Shown here: one piece after another, positions 11,333 through 23,671 of the stretch | How the letters are laid out: each line of letters begins with the position of its first letter | Numbering within the stretch: the first letter of the stretch is position 1 | Assembly (NCBI GenBank): GCA_002221725.1 | Contig: NJFT01000254.1 | Coordinates: 1-55,792 of the forward strand | Direction of reading: 5' to 3' | Length of the DNA: 55,792 nt | Source: Scedosporium boydii | Lineage: Eukaryota; Ascomycota; Sordariomycetes; Microascales; Microascaceae | The notes under the pieces: model-generated | Databases searched by the model: none | Told to the model about the DNA's origin: nothing | The model's input: only the letters and a program-made list of their open reading frames with translations | Position numbers and translations under genes: made by a program

Positions 11333-12286
11333 TCAAATCGAGACAACGATAGCTGGTTGGCGTATCTCGCCCTTCCAACCCTTCACCACGGCCGCATTAA
11401 CCAATGTCGTCCCCTCGGCACCACATTTCCTCGTCCGATAAGATAGAAGCCCCCGGAGCTTTTCGAACATAAGAAGACATGCCATATGGAATACCGCCAA
11501 TGGCCCTTTATCACCCACGATCACACCATCATACGCTCCTTGGATACCATCATACACAATGTGCTCCGTTCCATGCCCAGGATGGATGTGACCAAACACG
11601 ACTAGCCGCGGCCGAGTCCGCCAGACTTCTCTAAGCAACTGCGGACATCCCTTTCCTCCGTCATCCAAATACCCCTTCGGAGGCCCATGGGTGAGCAGGA
11701 TATCGACATAGTTAGGTACCGCCGCCGGCCAGACAGTCCGGATGTCCGGGTACTGGAAAGCGAAAGTCCCGCAGAGCGGCGTCCACGGCGACCCGTACAC
11801 CGTGAGTGACCGCCCGTTAGGAAAACCAAGGCGAGCAGAGGTATTATTCAAGTAGATAACGTCCCCCCAGTCCAAATCAGTCCGCGACGTGCCCTCGCCC
11901 TCGCTGATACGGTCCGGAAAACGATCCACGTACGCGGGATCCAGGAGTCTGTCGTGGTTGCCCGCAATGACGACTTTATGCCTGTGGGGCAGGCTCTTGA
12001 GCCAGTTGAGCTGCGCCTGCAATTCCTCGAAGGATCCGTTGTTGGTCAGGTCGCCGGCGTGCAGGAGGAGGTCTCCGTCGGGGACCTCCGGCTGGGTCGT
12101 GTGCGTGTCGGATATGCAGATGACCGAGATCGCGAGGGAGGTGGAGGGTGTTTGGGGTGACGCGACATGAGCTCTTTGGGAGTAGGGATATTGCGCTAGG
12201 AAAGTGGCTGGGTTTTGCTTGAATCGCTGCCAAGGAGTTAATACTGGCGGCAGCCAGGTAGGACGTCGTTCGACTGACGCGGCCAT
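11333..12286 (-). CDS. Calcineurin-type metallophosphoesterase (MPPED/UPF0046-like), intronless
   Basis: Single exon of 317 residues from the ATG at 12286 to a stop at 11333. All five metal-binding blocks are present in order: SDTH (D60, H62), GDLT (D79), GNHD (N110, H111), LTHGPP (H200) and FGHIHPGHG (H233, H235). This set defines a dinuclear-metal phosphoesterase fold, and the spacing fits the small MPPED1/MPPED2-like branch found in many ascomycetes. That branch has phosphodiesterase activity on simple substrates in some members; the natural substrate here is unknown. No signal peptide is evident, so a cytosolic protein is likely. The N-terminal 50 residues precede the first beta strand and are probably fungal-specific. 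The gene stands alone, with more than 9 kb of noncoding sequence on each side. It looks intact. Confidence 0.93.
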   Translation of the reverse strand: MAASVERRPTWLPPVLTPWQRFKQNPATFLAQYPYSQRAHVASPQTPSTSLAISVICISDTHTTQPEVPDGDLLLHAGDLTNNGSFEELQAQLNWLKSLPHRHKVVIAGNHDRLLDPAYVDRFPDRISEGEGTSRTDLDWGDVIYLNNTSARLGFPNGRSLTVYGSPWTPLCGTFAFQYPDIRTVWPAAVPNYVDILLTHGPPKGYLDDGGKGCPQLLREVWRTRPRLVVFGHIHPGHGTEHIVYDGIQGAYDGVIVGDKGPLAVFHMACLLMFEKLRGLLSYRTRKCGAEGTTLVNAAVVKGWKGEIRQPAIVVSI

Positions 12287-15200
12287 GTCGATCAGCTCGA
12301 GGTGTATTCAATTGCTTCACATTGATATTCATGCCTCCCAGTAATGTCGGCAGCATGTATGGATGCTCTCTGCATTTCCGGATGGTTTTTGGTGGAGTCT
12401 GAGTTTAGCCTTTCCAGTACACACGCCTGGAGTTACAAATCCGACGAGCGTAGTCTTACTACATCTAAGAGACATCCTCATTACCATTGCTACTTCCTAG
12501 AGATGTTCTTCCCGCTGCCAGGGACAACGTTGTCCCACCTTAGGTATCCCGAGAACTACAATCTATCGCGGATCTTCCCTGATTATGGCCTCTTGATAGG
12601 TCTCGACTAACCCTCTCCGATGAGAAATGCTGAGGTTGGGCGGCGGCAAGGGCGGCAGTGGCTTCGACCTGCCTCTCGTTGCAGAACTCGTGGATCTCGG
12701 ATGAGGTGCGTCCCTAAGATGGAGTTATGCAGAATATACAAATTTCCTTCTTGATTCCTCGCTTCCTCTGGATGCTGAGGGTAGATTTAGCGCAGGCGGG
12801 TGAGGTGGCCAGATTCCCGGCTGTAAGTTGCATCAAACGTTAGTATTAGCGGGACCTCATCTTTGGGAACTAGGGCCAACCTCTTCGAGGAAATTGCGGC
12901 TACTCGTGCTCTCTTCAGCCTTCAGAATCCCTGTCAGAGATCGGGGGCCACCGCACCGTATTGGCATAGTATCCGTATTGATTCCCTAGCTACGAGGGAT
13001 CCGGGAAGGAACGTCACGGAATCCTGAGCTCCCCGAGTGCCGGGCGCAGGGACAAAATCCGCACTGGACCCACGAACGCGGGAAGTTCATAATCGCCACA
13101 GAGGCCAAATCCTTACCAACCGACAGCAAACATATCTGCCCTTCCTGCCAACCAAACAGGAATACATGCAATGCCAATGTCACCACATTGCTGCCTATTT
13201 AGGCGTACTTTCAAGACAAGATAAGGATGGAGGACGTGTCATCCCCCACGCAGCCTATTGAAGGGGATATATCAAGTTATTTTGATAGTGACATCGTAGA
13301 CAGGCACCCAAGGCACAAAGGAAGTCTAGAAATCTAGATTCGGGCCATTCAGATCGTTTGTGGCGAATGTCAGTGGACTCGACCAGGTCACGAGGGTCGA
13401 GACCGACTCCTTATAGCGTCACATGACACCACAGCCGCCTCGAACATCATCTCAAATTCCTCGGTCTTTCCAAGCTTCATGAGCTCTCCCTCCTCAAGGA
13501 GCCCAAAGCCAAGGCGGAGAGGGGGTCCTCCTAGAAGCCCGATCTCCAAAGAGGCAGCAGTCTCGGTGGCCCATTGAGGCCGCCAAGTCTTGGGGCGTGT
13601 GCAAAAGGGCAAGGCATCCATCCGTCTGTCTCAGGCCGACAACGAAGTAAGTCTCGTACCCCATCATCGACCGAGGTATCGCGACTTTGAAGGATCGTCC
13701 AGACGAAACGACGAACCATAGGCTTCCATCAAGGCAGAATGCTTATCAAAAATGATGTCAAAGATAGCCCGGGTTACCTAGCATATTGCGACAGCTCCGC
13801 CGGCGACGTGGTGATCCTCACCGGAGGGAAGGAAGGGGAGGGGGCCTCCGATATGGCAAAGCAAGAGCAGCAGAACGATAAGCCCCCCGGGGCAGAGCCA
13901 ACAAGATCCTCAGATCTGTTCCCCCCCCTAAAACACTGACAGCAAGGAAGGGGACCAAACGAAGGGAACTGCATTGGCCGGTGCGACCCGTACCTGATTC
14001 CGACCGGACCACGATGTGGGTTTCCAAGCCCTAACAGGTACCCGAAACTTCACCGCTCGCATACCGAATCCATGCCCCAACTGACGCCATAAGGTGCCCA
14101 AAGGAAGAGGACGGTTCAAGTCCAAGTAGTGCAACCACACATACACGTACACACCCCTCGACAAGAACCGATGTTCGGGGAATCGGAGAATATTAATTTC
14201 CCCTTTATCGTCGTTTTAGCCAGTAGGCTGGGTTAAACTCGTGTAAGTATGTGAGACGAACAGTAGCGGGCGATATCGCATTGGAGCGGCGGTCTAAGTT
14301 GAATTCTTTTGATGAGCTGGCAAAGAGAAGGGTGATAACCGGCGGAGAAGATATTGGCCCGTTGATTCGTTTGTTTTTTTCCCCCCTAAGGAGTGAGTCA
14401 TTCCTTAGCTACTCTACAGCCAAGGGGCGATGCGTGACTTGCCCTGCCCTGCGATTTGTTCCTGAGGGCCTAATATGGGCTGGGTCCCTGGTGGTCCACA
14501 AAGTGCCGTCGGTTGGCCTTTTTTTCTTCATTTTACCCCCTTCCATCGGGTGAGAGGAAAAGAGAGGGGGAGAAATAAGAGGGAGTGCGAAGTTCGAGAA
14601 GGGGAGAGAAGCGTAGAGCCCAGCATCGAAGTCCAAGGTGAGCCAACTATCGTCAGAGCGTGAGCAGAGCCTAGACTTGGGATGGTTTATCTCTTGCTGC
14701 CTTTCAAGTCTGCTTCTGGGCTCCGGCGGGGTTTGGCGGGGCCCCGGGAAAAACCGTGATACGTCATCGGAGGCGACAGAAGCAGGACCGACCGACGTCT
14801 ACTTTTGCACCCCCCTTTTCTCTCCTCTTATTACGCCTTTTGGCCGTTTTCTGCCATTCATTTCTCTTTTTCATTTTTCCTTATTTTTTTTTCTGCCTCC
14901 TTTTCTCCCCTTTCCCCTTCTCTTCTGTTGCAGACTTATCTGTAACTGTACTTCGTGCTAAATCCTGACTGGTCAAGCGCTGCAATTCGCCATCTGATGG
15001 AAGTCCGAAGAAGCCGCAGAGAAGAAATCCATTGCGGCCCAAAAGACAACTCTATTTTTAATTGTTCTTCTCAGCAGGACAAGCCAGACGTGCATGGGCA
15101 GCGCCACACCGGAACAGGACAACGGGATTCGTCAGGCCTGATAAATGCTTCCGGAAGCAATGATTTGAAAACGACGACTCAGCCACAAGCGGCCGTCACC

Positions 15201-17659
15201 GAACGCCTCAGCTCCTCCGGGCAGCCGCTCCCCGGGATCCAGTTACGTTTGAGGATGCCTTCGGGTCTTACGTTTACCGATGAACACGACCGGAACGTAG
15301 CACGAGTAATATGTAGCTTATACGCAGCTGCAATACGTTTTATCAGCCCGCGTTGTCGGGACTGTGGCGATTATGGCTCTTTGAGATGAGCCACTGCCTC
15401 ACGGAAGCGGGCACAGTGCGCAGCGTAAGAGCCAGCCCGAAAAAGTACACTCACTCAATAGCTTGTAGAAGTATCCTCCCAATGAGTTCGACGAGAAGCC
15501 ATCGCGAATGGCTGGGAACGATCAATGGCTGTCATCGTTCAGCCCATAGCAATGGCTCAACCCCTCCAAATTACCCCTCCTTGACCCCTCAGGCAACCGG
15601 TTGCTATGATATCAAGCAAAGCAATGAGAGAGAGAGAGAGACAGAGAGAGGAGGGGCGGGGCATTTCGGTCTGCAGACGCAATGCAGGAGGGCGTGTCGT
15701 GTGCGTTCGTTGCTTTGTTTTCGTGAGCCGATCGCAGGGGTGTCTGAGGTGTCTACATAATGCAACTCGCTCTTCGACCGCTCTTTTGGCCAGGGCCTTA
15801 TCGACGGGTCTGCAGTCTGGTCACCGGTTGCAGAAACACTAAAAAAACAAGGAGACAAAAAAGAAAAATAAATAAATATGAAGAAAGCCGAGGGGGGAAA
15901 AAAAGGTATCGAGACACCCCCGCATCGTGAGCAAGGCTTTGAAAGGGCACATCAGATTATCGAAAGGTGTCGTGAGAGGAAGGGCGGAGGATCGCGAAAA
16001 CTTGCACATCCACGCCTCACAAAATATAGAGATGCAGGCGCTGTACGACCCCATTCCTCGCGGAAACTACTACACTTGTGTGCTGTTCTGGGCATCACTG
16101 CATGCCCGAACCGTCGATAAAAACGTCTTGGGCGTGAGCAAGCCCTATTATTACCGATCTCAAAATTGGGAAAAGCCAGGACCAGGAACTGCAGGGGGAA
16201 GAAACAGTACAAACGGGAGGGCGGATGACTTTTACCGTCAACCATCTCCGTCTTCCATCAATCGTTTTTTCTTCCCAGAAGTCCACTCCCCCTCGCTGCA
16301 CGCCCCTCCTCGTACAGCCTGGGCTGCCGTAGCGTGCAGTACTCGCATGCTAAGTTATTAGGGAGGGCGCTAGTCCAGACCTAGCATCCTGTAATGGTAT
16401 GGGTCGTCGTCTCCGACCATGTACCCGTACTTTGTCCAGTGAAAGACGGACCGGGGCAGATGAGTAGTGCTCATTCGATCGTGACTGACCATTGGTGGTA
16501 GTGAGACCGACATCCAGACCGAGGAAAGAGAACGAAAAAAGGAAAAAAAAAAAGAGAAAAATTCGTCGAGAACACGGACCTCTCCGTCATCAGCTGAATG
16601 GAGCTGAGGATTCCTCAACTTCCTTTCACGATCAGCGCCAGCGACTTGGATCTCCTGAGGAGAAGATGCTGATGACGACGGAGATGAGATCGAATCCATT
16701 AAGTGGACGCAGCGAAAATAAACTGATACTCCTTTAACTCTAGTGTGAAGTAAACGAGACTTGGAAGTGGAAATGTTGCATTGAGGCTTGTGAATGCGGA
16801 GATGGGCAATATCCAGAGTACGAAGTAATCATAGCGAAGTCGAGTCACGACGTGGCCAGACCGGTCCATTCTCATTCCTTTCACGGTAGCCAAGATTAGA
16901 ACGGGCGCTAGCAAGAATGCGAGTCGAACCAGGGGGAATCGAGCAAACTACGAAGTAAAACTAGTAGAACTTCGCACAAGCCTGAAGAAGGCCAATAGAT
17001 TCCATCGCATCGAGAGAATCTATTGCGCCGATTTCATCATCGAGATGTTGCTTGCTTGTTACGTTCGTATCTCTCGAATAGGAGAAATGAAGGACAAAAT
17101 GAAAAAGGGGAAAAAAATATTAACGAAAAAAAAAAAAAATGAGGGGCATGAGTGAAATTGTTGTGTGTGTGGACTACGTCACGCCGCTGCACTCTTTGCC
17201 CTAATTAATATTGGCACCTTCTAACGATAATAATAAGAGCGATGCAATAAGAGCAACGCCCTCAAAATGTGCCAATATAAAAGTACATTTTAAGATTTGA
17301 TTCTGATTCGATCCCTGGATGCAGACCCGATGGAAAAGGAAAGGGAAAAGTACCTCAGCAGGGCGTGCAGCGAGTCAAACCGACCATTCCAAACAAGTGA
17401 AAATGTAATCACACAACACCAAAGCGAGACTAGAAAGTTGGCTGCGGCGCCGTAGTGTAAGAAGTACGAAGCAGCAGCATCAGAATCCTCCCGTCCGAAA
17501 CAGCGGGGATGGAATAAGTGAAAGTGAAGATCAATGGGAAAAGACGAGTAAAGAAAAAAAAAGAGGTCAAAAGTCAGCGATGCCTTATTCCGGCATAAAT
17601 CTCTCTCTGCACATCCATACGCCCAAAGATAGTGTATGTAGTATATGGAGTTCGATGTG
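12287..17659. other. Gene-free interval upstream of the metallophosphoesterase
   Basis: Holds the phosphoesterase promoter, for which no element can be assigned. Open frames up to about 145 codons (for example 14955-15389 and 15927-16361) lack motifs or credible splicing. Exact TACGAAGTA copies occur at 16819-16827 and 16949-16957, and A-rich tracts near 17100-17150. A frame at 13388-13621 on the minus strand has a moderately protein-like composition, but no supported gene structure. Confidence 0.4.
15626..15651. repeat. (GA)n microsatellite
   Basis: GA dinucleotide run interrupted by one ACA step. Simple repeat in noncoding DNA. Confidence 0.9.
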
Positions 17660-17872
17660 TTAGTTTATTCCGGCCTCGTTTTGTTTCATTTTCACCAGAA
17701 ATTCGTCAAGAAAGTTGGTGAGATGATCCCGACCGGCCTCAAACTGATATGCGCTCTCACCAAGATCATCGACTTGGCCGGACAACGTTGCGATCTTGAA
17801 AAACGCGATGCTCACCCCTCTGCCATCTTGGCCACAGTTGCGGTCAGGACGGGCCGGAAGCTGAGCCGGCGC
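17660..17872 (-). other. Candidate 3' exon of an unrecognised minus-strand gene
   Basis: One frame ending at a TAA (17662-17660) reads as a protein-like C-terminus, including IATLSGQVDDLGESAYQFEA and GRDHLTNFLDEFLVKMKQNE. It looks like an amphipathic helical tail. The frame stays open upstream to 18028, but that part is a low-complexity Phe/Leu/Ser stretch made by pyrimidine tracts, so the true exon probably begins after an acceptor near 17900-17925. No upstream exon or start could be placed and the product is not recognised. An antisense frame covers the same bases, so coding is uncertain. Confidence 0.3.
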
Positions 17873-17929
17873 AGGACCTGGATGCGTGTACTTGGAAACG
17901 CTGCCCCAAGAGAACGGCACAGCGGCGAG

Positions 17930-20900
17930 AAAGTGCAGCAGAGAAAAACAGAAAAAAAAATATAAAGAAAAACAAAATTCAAAAAAGAAAGAAAAAAGAA
18001 GAAGGGGTAAGGTAAACAAGCACTTCATCACACCCTCCGTCCAAGCATCAACCAGTATCAGCCATCTGGGTCAAAGTGGGTTTGGGAACACTGCTTGGTC
18101 CAGTTTAGTGGACCGGCCCGGCTTAGACCCAACATGAAGGATGGAAAGGGACGAATGGTCGACTCCCCATACAAAGTAATACGTCTTGCGACGTGTTCAC
18201 CACGACCCAATCGGCAGAGGGTGTGTGGTATGCGACAGACGATTGGGACCCAAACTGACCAGCCAGAAGCCGCGTTTACTCCCGCAGTGCCTCCCATTAG
18301 ACATCATTGCATCTCCGACCGCCTTGGATTGGACCTCAATACATTTGAGGAAAAAGGCATCCTGGTGTCGAAGACAACAGTGTTGAGCGAGGAGGTGTGA
18401 CTCACATCTCAACTCCTCTCGCCGACGAGTACTGGACGGAGAAAAAAGGAAGAGAAAAAAAAAAAAAAAAGAAATCGCACCAGGATTTTTTCGAGAAGGG
18501 GTGTGAGGTTTGTGACTTTGTGGGCGTTGAGAAAGAGGGTCTGGTTCAAGGGTTTGGATCCAACAGCTTGGGAGATTAAGGAGGAGTGTACGAATGTTGA
18601 GGTGGAAAATTTTTCTTCGTGTCGAGTTCAGCTACGAAAGTAGAGTACTTTGTGCAAATTTGGAGTACTACTTCGTACTAGGAGCAGCACGGGTGGTAGT
18701 ATTAAACTAGGTTGGCCCGTCCCAGCCCGGGATGCTAGGGTGAGGTGCCCCTGCCCCGGAAATGGACTGCACCATGGTCCGGAGGCGAGGGGACGGACGC
18801 GCTAAGGGAAGGTGATAATACACAGGGAGAAAAGAGATACGAGCATCCCAAGGATTGAGGATCATCGTACAAGGTATAAGCCCGAACTCTCGCAAGCACG
18901 CAACTATACAAAGGAGACTCTATCGTCGTAGTCGGGATCTTGTACGAAGGAGATGGAATCACAACATTGCATACTCACAAGGCTACCGAATGAAAATCTT
19001 GCCGACGGTGCACTCGCTATTGTACAACAAACACTGACTGCACTTCTTCTTGGCTCGCCGTAACAGCGACGACGCAAGCCGCAGGGCCAGGCCGGGGGTG
19101 TAGTATCTGTAAGTGCCAAGGGAGGGGTCTGCTTTGGTAAATTGTCATGGGTTCGGTGTCGTCTCTGCCCCCAGGCGACTCCTCGACTCCTCTCTGATCC
19201 TCTCTTCTGCACTTTCGATTTGTCGGCAAGAAGTGTCGTCCTTCATCTGCACGAAGCGGGCCCTACGAAGTACACTGGGAGAGGAGGGCGAGTCTTAACA
19301 AGAAGAGCCTTAGGCTGGCCAAGAGTAATACAGTGCGGGAAGGAAGATTCGGGATTGCACCCACTAAACACGGACGCAAAACAAAGAAGTGTAGCCTCGG
19401 AGAAACAGGCCAGGGTGAGGGATCAAGTGTAGTGTAATTATTAGTGCGCTTCGCAGCGTCCAAGGTCCAGTATGACCGAACCTAGTATGAGGGGCGGGTC
19501 GGCGGGAGACGGAACTGTCCTGAACTCTCCGGAGGCGAGATACGCTGCACAACGCACATCAATGTGTCCGAAGTATGAAGTACGGAGTAGGACTTGCCGA
19601 TCTTTGGAGAGGATACAGTGGGATGGAAAGATCAAATGAGAATCAGCAGACCGTGTACACCACGGTTTGTGTGCCATGCGAGGCAATGTCAAGTGTGTCG
19701 TTTTGCAGGACGAGCCTAACCAGAATCTTTTGGCGAGCATGGGATCTCGGTGAGGGGGCAAATCTCCCGATTGGGGGAGGGATAGACTGTGAAAAAGGTG
19801 AGCCAGTCTTGCAGTCTTGTCTCCCAAGTTCCCGCACATCTGGTAGGGCGTTTGTTGGGTCCTGCGAATGGGGTGATGGGGTGATGGGCCGTCGACTCTG
19901 GAGGAGGCCAAACCACAAGTAGCCTGAGGCGCTAACCACTTTTGCGCCTTGGTGGCCGGGCCGCTGGAAGCTTTGGAGAACATTGCTGGAAAACGTGGGA
20001 AGCCTGCTGGAGATGCGCTGGAACCATTCCATTGCATTGAGTTTGAGCCTTGAGCACAGGGCTCCCGAACCGACTTGGGACGCACTAAACCTCTCTCAGC
20101 CACTGTAGCACAAGTATCATTGATCAAATGAAGCCTATTCCGAATCACTGGGATTCCCAAATGAGGAAAAGGGCCAACTGCGACCAGCTTTGCCTCTCGG
20201 TCGATCCTTTTTTCTCGGACGAGAGAGTGTCTTCACCAACATTAGGTGACCGCTGATCTCATCGATCAGGTGTACCTGGATCCTGTGAGAAGCAGGATAT
20301 GCAGCGAACTTCCTCGCATCCCAAATATCATGCGGTGTACTTGTACTGAAGACGGGACGGCTATGGCGGTCCCCACGCTCACCGGAGACGCGATACGGCC
20401 GAGTGCCCAAACGTTCAGAGAGTGGTGAGACTTGGGCTCAAGTCCAGATGCCCAAGTAAACCAGTTTAAAACCCACCCTCAAGATCACGCTCTTCGCTTA
20501 TTGTTCTTCGCTCTTTGATAAACAGGTCGATCGATTCCGTCCCTTGCAATCGATGGGATATCAAAACTACGGATATATCTTGCTGCTCCTCATTTACTCG
20601 ATTGTAGATTAATTGTTCGTCCTCAAATTCGCCTTTAGATAGGATGATCTTGGCTGGGCGCCTCTGAGGAGGGGCAATTAATATTTGATTGATCAATCTC
20701 TTGATGGAACATGGGGCAGGTCTGATCCGACCGGCCCTGCATGTGACTGTGGTGAACCATTTGGTCCATTCCCACTGACCACATGAACGTCAATATTGAT
20801 GCAATCACTGCAAGCACTTTCCCATCCCGGCGCGGGGACATGATTTCCTGCATCATCTCCAGGAAACTTTACGTGTAACTTTGCAACTGCCGTTTGTCGA

Positions 20901-23150
20901 TGATTTCTGGGTGCGATTTATATTCCGATTTACTAGTAGATGCAGCTTCCGGAATTCATATTTGTTACATTGATCTTCGACCGGATCCGGGGGACCTGAG
21001 GGGTGCCTTAAGAGATCGAGCAAATTCCAGTGCTCACTCTGGCCAACGTCGTGAACACTGGTAACTGCTCAGTACGCATACTAGTTTACTCTGTAGCAGT
21101 GACTAGTTGACATGCCTCGTAATATATTGGACGGTTAGCTGCTCTCTGCTCCGTACTTCATGGTTGAGGTGCGAGTGTAGTTCTCTGCTAACCACGGCTC
21201 GGAGGACCAAAGGTCGCACCAGCCGGAAATGAAGTCCTCGAGGACGCGGCTGGATGACCTGAGGTGAGCCGTGTGTGGTGTTCGCATCGGAATAGGACGT
21301 CTAGACAAACAAGCGAGAGCAAGACACCTCTTTTCCGATTTTTATTTCTCACATAATAAATAGCACTACACAGGTAGGCAGGAATCTTCGAACTCTCACC
21401 GGAGAAGGGGTCGCATGCCTGGTGTTGTTTTGTGTGTTGATCCTCTGTGTCGATTGCTTGGCATGATGGCAGAGAAGACAACGCAGACGGACAACTCATG
21501 TTGGAAACATTCTCCAGCCTCCTCTCACCTCGGTCAACGGCATCTGGTACCCTCCTCCCCGAAGGCTCACCTTGATGAACTAGCATCATCCTAGTAAGTT
21601 GCCCACGCACGGCTGGTAATATAAATTGAGGTACTTGTATCTGGAGTGCTTCAGTCCGTGATATAACGTCGATGTCACCTCGGAGGAGTGGACTTTAACC
21701 TGCCACTTTAAGCACCCCGGTCGATCTGAGATTCGAGGCCGCTGAGAAATAGTGTACAGTGGAAAAAGGAAAATTTTTTCTTTTCTTCTTCCGGCTTCTA
21801 CAAGTTGGTACGAAGTTATTGCTGGGAAGTGTACATCTAACACGGGAGGCCTTTGGGCAGGACACGGAACGAAAATCAAGTGTCGCAAAACCCTCCTCGT
21901 GGGTCTGCCGCGCAGACCGGAAACAACAACACAACGAGGACGCGCGGTGGCCATGGAAATTCGCCTCCGACTTGAAAAAAAAGCCTGGATTGAGTGCGTG
22001 TTGGTTTGCGAAGCGGAGGTGCCTACTGCGCAAGTGGAGAGGCATGGGGCTTCTGTGGTCCGCAGTAGGACTTGGTCAACCACTTTCACAGCGCCCTTTT
22101 CCATCTCAAGTCGGAGCCGGGACACTTCGTAAAGTAGCCGAAAACTTTTCAGACCAAAGAGTCATCTCGCTTGTAAGATACGCCGACTTCTTGGATCCAA
22201 GGTGAGTGTATTACTTCGTACTTCATACTCCCAGAACACCGGACCCTTTGTGGGAACTGTCTCGTCCCTTGAGACAACGAGTGGAAGCGGCAGAAAATTC
22301 TGAAGTACGAGGTAATATTGATGGATGACGAGTTATGAACCCTGGTCCGTCGAGAAAGAGAAAGACTCACCGAACAGGGGTAGATTTTTCAGGTGCGAAT
22401 TTCTCATTTTCGTTTGCAATTTCCCGCAATTCCCACACCAAGTAAACCTGGACCCATGGACTGGAAGCCCATGAGAAACACCTTCCTTGCTTTAGGACGA
22501 TCCAGACCTTGCACAGCGTCTGATATGACAGTCAATCATGCCTCATTCTTCCTATCAATGATTCTTAAGATGAGGACGCTGGAGAGTTGGGATGTGCACA
22601 TTGGATATCATCAACTCGGCTGACCCCCTAAGTCAACTTTGAATAGTCATACATTTGAGTCGTCTTCCCCACTCGCTCTCGCTCTCCGTGCTCACTGGCT
22701 CCCTCGTTAGGGTACAAGTGCAGCGGCAGCCCTTCAAGTAAACGAGTATGAATATATTCCTCACGCACTGTGTCGTCGAGAGGGCAGTGAACGACGGAAA
22801 GGAGGAGCAAAAGAAGGACCAAGGTCCCTGATAGGTGGCTGGGGAACATCTTGACTCAAGGCGTGCAACTGGGTGGGTGCCTACCCTAATTACGTTCACC
22901 CCCCCCCGCTCTCTAAAGATATTAGGCGAACCATGCCAAATTAAGCCTCCCCTGGCACACCCATGGACGTGCAGGGGGTGTTTGCCCAGGGTTGAAGGGC
23001 GACAGGGGTGTGAGGGCTAGACTTACGATGTAACCTTGGGTCCAACCGGTCCTTCACCAAGTAGCGGTACTTGCGACCTTGGTCAGGGTTGACAGTCGCC
23101 TGTTCGTACCCGGTGTTCCCACGCCCCTTCCCATTTTCTCCCCTCCCATT
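17930..23150. other. Gene-free interval upstream of the gp1-like gene
   Basis: No gene supported. The longest frame (19441-20160, minus, 239 codons) has random-looking composition. Exact TACTTCGTA-type 9-mers lie at 18669-18677, 19264-19272 and 22212-22220. A D-arm-like string near 19920-19965 does not fold into a full tRNA. Confidence 0.4.
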
Positions 23151-23220
23151 TATAACTACCTCAACTTCCCACACACACACAGAACCTGCCTCTTCTTTTC
23201 TTCCTTCTTTCTATGTCCCC
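23151..23220 (+). promoter_or_regulatory. Possible core promoter of the gp1-like gene (TATA plus CT tract)
   Basis: A TATAACT sequence at 23151-23157 is followed about 40 bases later by a C/T-rich tract at 23193-23216, an arrangement common at fungal transcription starts. The ATG is about 450 bases further on, implying a long leader or a leader intron. Assigned from pattern only. Confidence 0.3.
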
Positions 23221-23671
23221 TTGGCCTTTGCCAATTGACTCGATTATCTCCTCAATATCAAGAACATTTCTGGCTTGAATCGGCTTTCGTGCCTTTCGCC
23301 GTCTCTTACGCAATCAAAATCCGATACTGGGCCTAGAAGTCTCCAGTATCTCCCACAATCTTCGTCGACTTCGTCCAAACGAGTTCGACGATCTTTGTCC
23401 ATTTCAGGACTACTTTTACACAGTCTTTTGACATGTTCGCATTCGGAACACCACGTTTCCCTCCTCCCTCCGACCACGTACAACGGTGACTTGATTCACC
23501 GACCTTTCGCGCTTCCTCCCACCCTAGGCGCGACCATTTGGCTTGAAAATTGGTGCATTCGACACCTCAAGCAGACGAACAGATTACGACACGATCAGAC
23601 GAAACTCCTCCAATATCTCCATAGATCTCCTTTTCCTTGCGTCGCCCACGCGACAGAATACCCCTCCGAGA

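Noticed and set aside
16915..16960. B-box-like GGTTCGACTC on the minus strand
   Set aside because: Flanks do not pair into a T-stem or acceptor stem.
19920..19970. tRNA-like D-arm string (minus-strand GTGGTTAGCGCC)
   Set aside because: No matching acceptor stem, anticodon arm or T-arm at the required distances.
19441..20160. 239-codon open frame on the minus strand
   Set aside because: No motif, mixed composition, and overlapping long frames on the other strand; length alone is not enough at this base composition.
21586..22205. Opposing open frames of 126 to 179 codons
   Set aside because: Frames on both strands are equally long and equally featureless.
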